Shown piece after piece: positions 59,501 to 64,000 of a stretch of 64,000 nt of DNA. Position numbers and translations under genes: made by a program. The first letter of the stretch is position 1. Each line of letters begins with the position of its first letter. The notes under the pieces were generated by a model. The model was not told the DNA's origin. It saw nothing but the letters and a program-made list of their open reading frames with translations, and did not search any database. This DNA comes from Chaenocephalus aceratus (lineage: Eukaryota; Chordata; Actinopteri; Perciformes; Channichthyidae): positions 7,602,673-7,666,672 of the forward strand of contig CM043798.1 in assembly GCA_023974075.1 (NCBI GenBank), given 5' to 3'.

Positions 59501-60498
59501 CTTGCACATTCCTTTGTATATGTTGTACATTCCTGTTCAATGCTTCCTATTTAAAAACCACACGGTTCTCTTTTCTAAACTCAGGTCATACTTTTCTTTA
59601 ATTGTATTTCCTTTTATATATTTATTTAAAACAAATTAAATACATTTTTGTAAATTGTATATATTTCTTTAAAAGTCTATATGCACTCCTTTTGTACACC
59701 CTCATTCGTTTGTATGCAACGGTACACACTAAAGCAAATCCATGCGTAAACCTACTTGGCAATAAACCAGATTTCTGATTCTGGTTCTAATTTGGTGATT
59801 TGTGTTTACACACTATATATAACAATAATACCTTATACGATTTTCACTCATTCTGTGTGCCTTCCAAAAGATTATCCTCCACAGCTGCAAATGTTTTCTC
59901 TTTGTATTAGAACTTCTTTACAATTCATTGACCTACAGCTAACGGCTAAAATGTTTTTGTCCCCCCCTCCCCCTCCTCACCGGAGCAGGGACATAATTCC
60001 TTCAGAGCCCCTGCGCAGTCCTTTCCTTTTCTCCCTCTCTGGTGGGAGACTGTTTGAGTGTCCAGGGCTGAAGTGAGGAGAGTTGCCCCCCCATACATTG
60101 CGTCCCGATATGCGCAGCCCCTTCCCCAGTTTTCCCAGGGTTTTAAGCGGCGTCACTCCACAGATCCGCTCCAGGGTCCCCCTTAAGGGCTTCCCTTTAG
60201 GGTTCCCCGCCCCGTGCCTCTCTGCGTTCACCTCGTTCTCCTCCTCTTCTCCATCGCGGGTGGACCTCAGCTGGAGGTTCCCCCTGACCTCCCCCATGAA
60301 GAGGCCCATGTCACCATCCTTCCTCTCATCCTCATTCAGGTCAATGTCCTCGAAGGGGTTTAAGTTCTTGTTCAGCACCTTCAGGTCGTTCAGGTTCTGG
60401 AGGTCCAGGTCCAGCCGGGGAAGGATCAGCTCCCCGTTCGCTCGGGGGAACTCCTGGGAGCTCTTGGACCGTCCCGGGAGCTTCTTCAGAATCGGCAT
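46391..60498 (-). CDS. exoc3l2: exoc3l2: exocyst complex component 3-like 2 (Sec6 family), 12 coding exons
   Basis: Sec6/EXOC3-family proteins are helical-rod subunits or relatives of the exocyst, which tethers secretory vesicles to the plasma membrane. EXOC3L2 is linked to receptor trafficking in endothelium. The exons, in transcription order, are 59981-60498, 58427-58644, 57208-57958, 56996-57110, 56799-56909, 56601-56701, 56208-56318, 55979-56114, 52280-52402, 52027-52182, 48852-48973 and 46391-46706. All have GT-AG sites and join in phase: 2778 nt, 925 residues plus stop. The first ~330 residues are polar and acidic. The Sec6-like helical region follows (for example [65 protein letters not shown]). 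The start at 60498 is the first ATG after a good acceptor at 60522. EXOC3L2 adjoins MARK4 in mammals, which supports exoc3l2 over exoc3l1, exoc3l4 or tnfaip2. Least certain are the exon 6 start and the alternative exon 5 donor. Confidence 0.85.
47283..47932. mobile_element. TTAA-flanked MITE (AGGTCCCATG ends)
   Basis: TTAA at 47283-47286 is followed by AGGTCCCATGTCATG. The right end GCAATGACATGGGACCT precedes TTAA at 47929-47932. The terminal repeats are near-perfect over about 15 bp. Length is about 640 bp, GC-rich inside, with a short (CA)n at 47569-47586. It is in exoc3l2 intron 11. This is a very common fish element. Confidence 0.85.
48852..48973 (-). CDS. exoc3l2: exoc3l2 coding exon 11
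   Basis: It encodes [18 protein letters not shown] to VLVKEFPDI. The acceptor is CTGCTTCAG and the donor ACG|GTAAGG. It is separated from exon 10 by a 3.05-kb intron with poly-G and poly-C runs. Confidence 0.9.
49077..49436. mobile_element. Candidate hAT-like MITE with a poly-G core
   Basis: The left CAGTGTTTCTCACAGATCTG and right AGATCTATGGAAACAC are weak inverted ends of hAT style. GGGGGCATGCTCCCCC near the right end is a motif seen in such elements. A 23-base G run lies at 49124-49146. The target duplication is not clear. Confidence 0.4.
51391..51413. repeat. Poly-C run (23 bases)
   Basis: A pure C homopolymer in exoc3l2 intron 10. Length from sequencing is likely to be unreliable. A similar run lies at 53500-53518. 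Confidence 0.9.
52027..52182 (-). CDS. exoc3l2: exoc3l2 coding exon 10
   Basis: 52 codons, [19 protein letters not shown] to [10 protein letters not shown]. This H..V..EY....M and late ...L..LF.DL pattern is characteristic of the Sec6 C-terminal half. The donor is CTG|GTAAGT. Confidence 0.9.
52280..52402 (-). CDS. exoc3l2: exoc3l2 coding exon 9
   Basis: 41 codons, [19 protein letters not shown] to RRMDPPPYQ. The acceptor is GTTGTCTCAG and the donor CAG|GTAACA. Phase 0 at both ends. Confidence 0.87.
52706..55593. mobile_element. 2.9-kb element with about 390-bp inverted ends in exoc3l2 intron 8
   Basis: The left arm (about 52706-53093) and right arm (about 55215-55593) are inverted copies. 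They share CGACCAA(A)TAGGT.GATTG, TTTTAAAGTGTAGCACCTCT, AACAACATGCTCCCGTTTAT, GATTTCTAGCGAGAAGTGT and TACGAAGATGATTTGAGGT. The interior includes the shared module copy B (53060-53455), a poly-C run, a TACTTTATTGATCCCAAG repeat end at 53865 and hAT-type fragments. No transposase was recognised, and no target duplication could be fixed. Confidence 0.7.
53060..53455. repeat. Shared internal module, copy B
   Basis: Collinear with 31935-32330 over nearly 400 bases, partly overlapping the end of the left inverted arm. It links this intronic element with the hairpin-ended element 20 kb away. Confidence 0.75.
55979..56114 (-). CDS. exoc3l2: exoc3l2 coding exon 8
   Basis: It encodes [19 protein letters not shown] to [11 protein letters not shown]. 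The donor is AGG|GTGAGT at 55978. The next intron holds the 2.9-kb element at 52706-55593. Confidence 0.86.
56208..56318 (-). CDS. exoc3l2: exoc3l2 coding exon 7
   Basis: The acceptor CTCTGTCCAG (start 56318) joins exon 6 as [20 protein letters not shown] second acceptor seven bases in (TTTCCAG) would create a stop. It ends VVNCCPPLR with donor CAG|GTAGAC. Confidence 0.82.
56557..56593. repeat. (TAA)n microsatellite at the exon 6 donor
   Basis: About 12 AAT units end just before CACTCAC, the inverse of the GTGAGTG donor of exoc3l2 exon 6. On the coding strand the repeat begins at intron position 8. Confidence 0.95.
56601..56701 (-). CDS. exoc3l2: exoc3l2 coding exon 6 (start ambiguous)
   Basis: The acceptor CCAGAG|GTTGAAGG (start 56701) gives [19 protein letters not shown] to GLADFLY and fits the phase of exon 7. 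Starting two bases earlier (CCAG|AGG) gives a family-like RLKVDLDRS but then cannot join exon 7 in frame. The donor CTA|GTGAGTG is followed at once by a (TTA)n microsatellite. Confidence 0.7.
56799..56909 (-). CDS. exoc3l2: exoc3l2 coding exon 5
   Basis: 37 codons, [15 protein letters not shown] to HLARSVIQ. The donor is CAG|GTGCAG at 56798. A second CAG|GTCACA six bases further would add two residues (Val-Gln) and also keeps phase. Confidence 0.85.
56996..57110 (-). CDS. exoc3l2: exoc3l2 coding exon 4
   Basis: It encodes [20 protein letters not shown] and EEDCISIVR. The acceptor TTCTACCAG and donor AGG|GTAAGA fit, and both joins keep phase. Confidence 0.85.
57208..57958 (-). CDS. exoc3l2: exoc3l2 coding exon 3 (751 nt, largest)
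   Basis: It encodes residues about 246-495, starting [19 protein letters not shown] Ser/Thr/Pro-rich linker is followed by the Sec6-like region with [31 protein letters not shown] and the [20 protein letters not shown] segment. The donor AACAG|GTAAG is at 57207. Confidence 0.88.
58427..58644 (-). CDS. exoc3l2: exoc3l2 coding exon 2
   Basis: Two acceptors are possible. CTGTTCAG (exon start 58644) keeps phase with exon 1 and gives ...[14 protein letters not shown]. The nearer CTTCACAG would break the frame. The exon is polar with an acidic DEETDEEEP run, and ends at CAG|GTAACAG (58426). Confidence 0.8.
59981..60498 (-). CDS. exoc3l2: exoc3l2 coding exon 1
   Basis: It starts [17 protein letters not shown] and encodes residues 1-172: a Leu/Asn-rich segment ([18 protein letters not shown]), an acidic stretch ([10 protein letters not shown]) and a basic tail. 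The acceptor CCTTGTTTGGCAG lies at 60523, 24 nt before the ATG. The donor is CCG|GTGAGG at 59980. It ends in phase 2. Confidence 0.82.
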
Positions 60499-60579
60499 GG
60501 TTGTACTTGAGAGTTTACCAAACTGCCAAACAAGGACAACGTCAGATTTAGTCATAATGGTCATTATTAGCAAGGTCAA

Positions 60580-60789
60580 CACTGAAAAACTGAAATGTGA
60601 CTTTAATTACATGTATTATGTCAACAGATTTCACATACTGCATTAGGTAGTTGAAAAATAACATTAAGTTGAACCTATTTCATATTTTTATTTCAAATGT
60701 AATATTATTGCTTTCAATTAATGAATAGAGTTGTGTGAAATCTGTTGACATAATACATTTAATTAAAGTCAACGTTTCCGTTTTCAGTG
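60580..60789. mobile_element. 210-bp MITE with about 60-bp inverted ends
   Basis: CACTGAAAAACTGAAATGTG, then TATTATGTCAACAGATTTCA, at the left is mirrored at the right by GTGAAATCTGTTGACATAAT and TTTTCAGTG. It lies in the 5' UTR intron of exoc3l2. No coding potential. Confidence 0.8.
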
Positions 60790-62878
60790 TAGCATCTGCT
60801 TATCAAATTCACTTCAGAAATAATGCTGGCTCAGACTCTATTAGGGACTTTTTGGTCATTTATAACATGACACATAATCCTGTGTGGCGACACTTACACC
60901 ACAGAGCTTTAATAAGCAGGATATCCTACCAAATACCTGTGAAATCCCTGTGCAGAAGACATGTCTCCATCCTCTCAGTGCATAGGAAATTGAACTTGTG
61001 GAAAACTTTTTCTGCTGGTGCACCAGCCATCAGACGGTTTATATATAGTTGGAAGCAAAAACATCCGTTCACATGACGGTTATGCAAGGCACTTCACTAA
61101 GTCAATAAGGACATATGTATTCAAAATACCTGCCTGTTCACATGCTGAACAACAGCGTATATAAATATTATAACAGTTAATATTATAAGAATTAATGATG
61201 TGTGTCTTTCTCCTGCTTATTGGAGGAATGTGTGAATCCATTTTAGAAATCACATGAGCCCAACTTTAATAGAAATAGATGCTCAAAAAGCACAAAACAA
61301 ACACAATGATATGCATCTCAAGAGACTTTTGGGGTCAGATAATCACAAAAGAAGGTGAAACCAGTCAGACGATGCCAACATATTCCTTGTTGGAATGTTA
61401 ACTATTGAATCTCAGTCGTACCTGCTCGACCACCCTGCTCAACATATAATGATTATTATAAATTATAGAAATAATGTCCTGTTTTCACATTAACAACTAC
61501 AAAGCTACAAAGTCTTTATGTACTTAAAACGTATTTTGTTTTCTGTACTTCAGCTAAATCCTGAGTTACCATTATTTGCATAAATGCATTCCAACCAAAG
61601 CTAACATAAATCTGAGCGAGACAAACCAAATGATCCTTTCACTATTAATCTCTATGTTTCAGCAAACACTGTTAAAGAAGACAGACATGTTTTAAGCTAC
61701 ACTGTAGCTTCGGATGAGTGTCAGGCGGAAGTCTGGTGTTAGCTTTAAATGTAATCTCTTCACAACACAAGCACAGGAGGATTGACTACATCCAGTTTCA
61801 ATTTACAGCAAGTGCGCATGTAAGAGGAAAATGAAGCTATCATTTAAATGGGTGTTTGACATTAGAGAGCTTAGTAGGACAACATCTCCGAAACACTTGA
61901 TATAAAGCATTTGCAATACTAGATGTTATCCAAAAAATAACGATGAATAAAGTTTTACTAATAATAAAAAGCATTATGATTACGCCTCAACTCATCAATT
62001 TAGAAATAATCTTAGGGTGTGTGAAATTAAATATGCTGTATTTCTCTCTTAGCATCTGAATGTTTAGGTCACCATGTGGAGAGATATCAATGTATCCATG
62101 ACAAATAGAAGAGATGGAATTGTTATTTTGATAAAAGCTGATCTACCCTCAAAATGACTGCCATGAAACTGACCTCAGACCTCAGAGTCCCATTTCCACA
62201 TCGTTAAGGTTTGGTGATCATCTCGGTGTATTTGTCTCTGTTAATAGAATCTCTTTAAAACTCAGCATCAGCTAGACGTCCTCTCATTGCTGTATAAAGG
62301 TAACTCGTCTTCTCTACTGCTCATCAGATATCTGAATGGTGGAGGACAGGGAAACACTTGATGGTTGTAAAAATGTTTACAACTCTTTTCAAGCTAAACA
62401 GTTCCTTGAGAGAACAAAAGGTGACATGAAGAAAGCAGACACTATGAGGGCCTCTTCGTCATTATAGAACAATTCAGCTCTCATTATGTTCACACACTTA
62501 GTACTATAAAGTCTAACCAGGATTGGGACAATCGCCTTTAAATGTGAGTTTCCACCCTATAACGTAAGTGCAAGTGTGATTATTTTCAGTTATAAGACCA
62601 ACACTTACACCATGTGTTCTATTTCTATCAATGCCATGTTCTGTTTCAAACCTATTTCAAGAACACAGCAAGCCAAGGCACCAATTTCTGTAAGGACAAA
62701 TAGACTGAAAATGTCCAAACGCAATCATTTCTACAGAGAAACATTATAATATTGAACATTGACATTAATAATTAATGGTAAGTTAACTGAGTGAATGAGC
62801 AAAACCTGTTATCTCCATGAGCCCAGATGAAAGTAAAAGCTTCACATTCCAAACTGAAACACTGAGTGTGAGACTTAC
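60790..62878. other. exoc3l2 5' UTR intron, nothing else recognised
   Basis: AT-rich sequence between the MITE and the non-coding first exon. The open frame at 60735-61076 overlaps the MITE and has no support. Confidence 0.5.
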
Positions 62879-63155
62879 CTGATGAGATTGCCTTGCAGTG
62901 TTTCAGTACAATGTCATCCTGGAGTGTGCTGGCGGAGCGGCTGCCAGGCTGTGGACACTGTGGATGTGTGTGTGTGACTGATGAGTGTGAGAGCGTGTCT
63001 GAGAGTACTCTGTGACTCAAGAGAGCAATGTGGCTGCCTGTGGTTTCCTGACGGCCTCTATTGTGGTGGAAGGTGATATGTTTTCCTGAGGAAAGGCCCG
63101 TCCTGTCCTTTCTCCCCCTCCTGTGCCACCAACCCTCCAACCCCACGTCCTGCAC
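62879..63155 (-). other. Probable non-coding first exon and promoter region of exoc3l2
   Basis: On the minus strand CTCATCAG|GTAAGTCTCAC is a strong donor at 62879/62878. Upstream sequence has only short frames (an ATG at 62922 stops after four codons). The next usable acceptor is 60522, just before the start codon. The 5' limit and the promoter are not resolved. Confidence 0.55.
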
Positions 63156-63806
63156 CCTGGGGACCCTTCTAATCAGGCTAATTGCTGTAGCATTCCTTTG
63201 CAGTGTTTAAAGTTTTTATTAGCTCTCCACACCCTGTCTGTCTGTCTGTCTGTCTATTAATGTGTGTGTGTTTAAGTATGTGTGCGTGTGTGTTTTCTGT
63301 TAGAGGAAGAAAGGGAACTATGAGGATGATTCAGTGTCCACGGCCTTGAGTTTTAATCCCGTTGGTACGCCATCTTCCTCAGCGGAAGACCTTTAGTGGA
63401 CTAATCCCAGTTAAAATGCCCATCGACTCTGGTGCGGTCGCTATATTGTCTTTGCTTTACTGCAGAGCTTCAAGGTCGCTAAAGGAATGACAGAGCTCTA
63501 TTGTGACACAAAGACCAGAATCGTAAAGCTGAGGGATTTACGAGAGGAGTGTGTGCGTCTGTGCTAATGGCTCAGCGCTGTAGTGTGCAATTAAAAAAAT
63601 AACCAAGCAAAGAAACAAATCAACAAGGTAAGAACTGCTCTGGTGAACAGTTCCCAAACACAGCTGAACTCTGTGGCCCACACATGCCACCTAGTGGCGG
63701 CACCTGGAATATGGTGGACATTCACCTGGATCCATCTTTTTGTATTGCTTATGTTATCATTTGTATCTATTGCATGTCCTCCCTGGGAGAGGGACCCCTC
63801 CTCCCC
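63156..63806. other. Upstream intergenic with a (CTGT)n repeat
   Basis: A short CTGT tandem repeat lies at 63234-63256. The remainder shows no recognisable gene. Confidence 0.5.
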
Positions 63807-63807
63807 A

Positions 63808-63808
<1 letters not shown>

Positions 63809-63864
<56 letters not shown>
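63809..63864. repeat. (AGT)n microsatellite
   Basis: About 18 pure TAG/AGT units. The poly-Val open frame across it is an artefact. Confidence 0.97.
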
Positions 63865-64000
63865 AGTCAGAACAGAAGGTGTTGTATGCTGGATAAACTT
63901 GAACCCACCCTGAGATAAATGTGTAATGGGATATTAAGCTTTTTTAAATGTTTCTTTTGTAATGGAGTATTAGATTGATTGATTATTTATGGTATTGCGG

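Noticed and set aside
60083..60646. 187-codon plus-strand frame
   Set aside because: Antisense of exoc3l2 coding exon 1, and it runs into a MITE.

Overview
The window reads as ray-finned (teleost) fish genomic DNA: split genes with GT-AG introns, long CA and CTG/CTA microsatellites, and a dense, nested load of fish-type mobile elements (Tc1, hAT-like elements with 8-bp target duplications, TTAA-flanked MITEs, an L2/CR1-like LINE with the common fish 3' tail, Ty3/gypsy elements and a tRNA-derived SINE). No organellar, bacterial or viral genome segment is seen.

Two host genes are supported, both on the minus strand. At the left (about 1-9.7 kb) is the 5' part of a microtubule affinity-regulating kinase gene, best matched to mark4. 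A short first coding exon (9003-9056) lies below a CpG-rich promoter region with ETS- and CRE-like sites. A second exon (4612-4810) carries the start of the kinase domain and has a one-base insertion that breaks its frame. The rest of the gene lies beyond the left edge. At the right (46.0-63.2 kb) is an apparently complete Sec6/EXOC3-like gene, best matched to exoc3l2: one non-coding exon and twelve coding exons that join in phase into a 925-codon frame. MARK4 and EXOC3L2 are also neighbours in mammals, which supports both calls.

Between them lie about 37 kb of intergenic DNA, mostly mobile elements. A three-level nest occupies 16.1-20.3 kb: a hAT-like element holds a second hAT-like element with a perfect 8-bp duplication, which holds a MITE with an internal palindrome. 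Another hAT-like element follows at the same target motif. Next come a long-TIR element with a remnant Myb/SANT-like reading frame (21.1-22.1 kb), a 452-bp hAT-like MITE with a perfect duplication (24.7-25.2 kb) and a LINE (27.5-30.1 kb). The largest structure is a Tc1 element split into two halves (30.24-30.50 and 44.23-45.17 kb) by a 13.5-kb element. That element has long inverted ends carrying a near-perfect hairpin. It contains a second element of the same family (itself holding a candidate solo LTR), a truncated gag-pro Ty3/gypsy copy, a degraded full-length-type Ty3/gypsy copy and two further TIR elements.

The most unusual content is this hairpin-ended element family and its nesting. 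I cannot name the family, and novelty cannot be judged without a repeat-library search. All gene models here come from reading splice signals and reading frames by eye.
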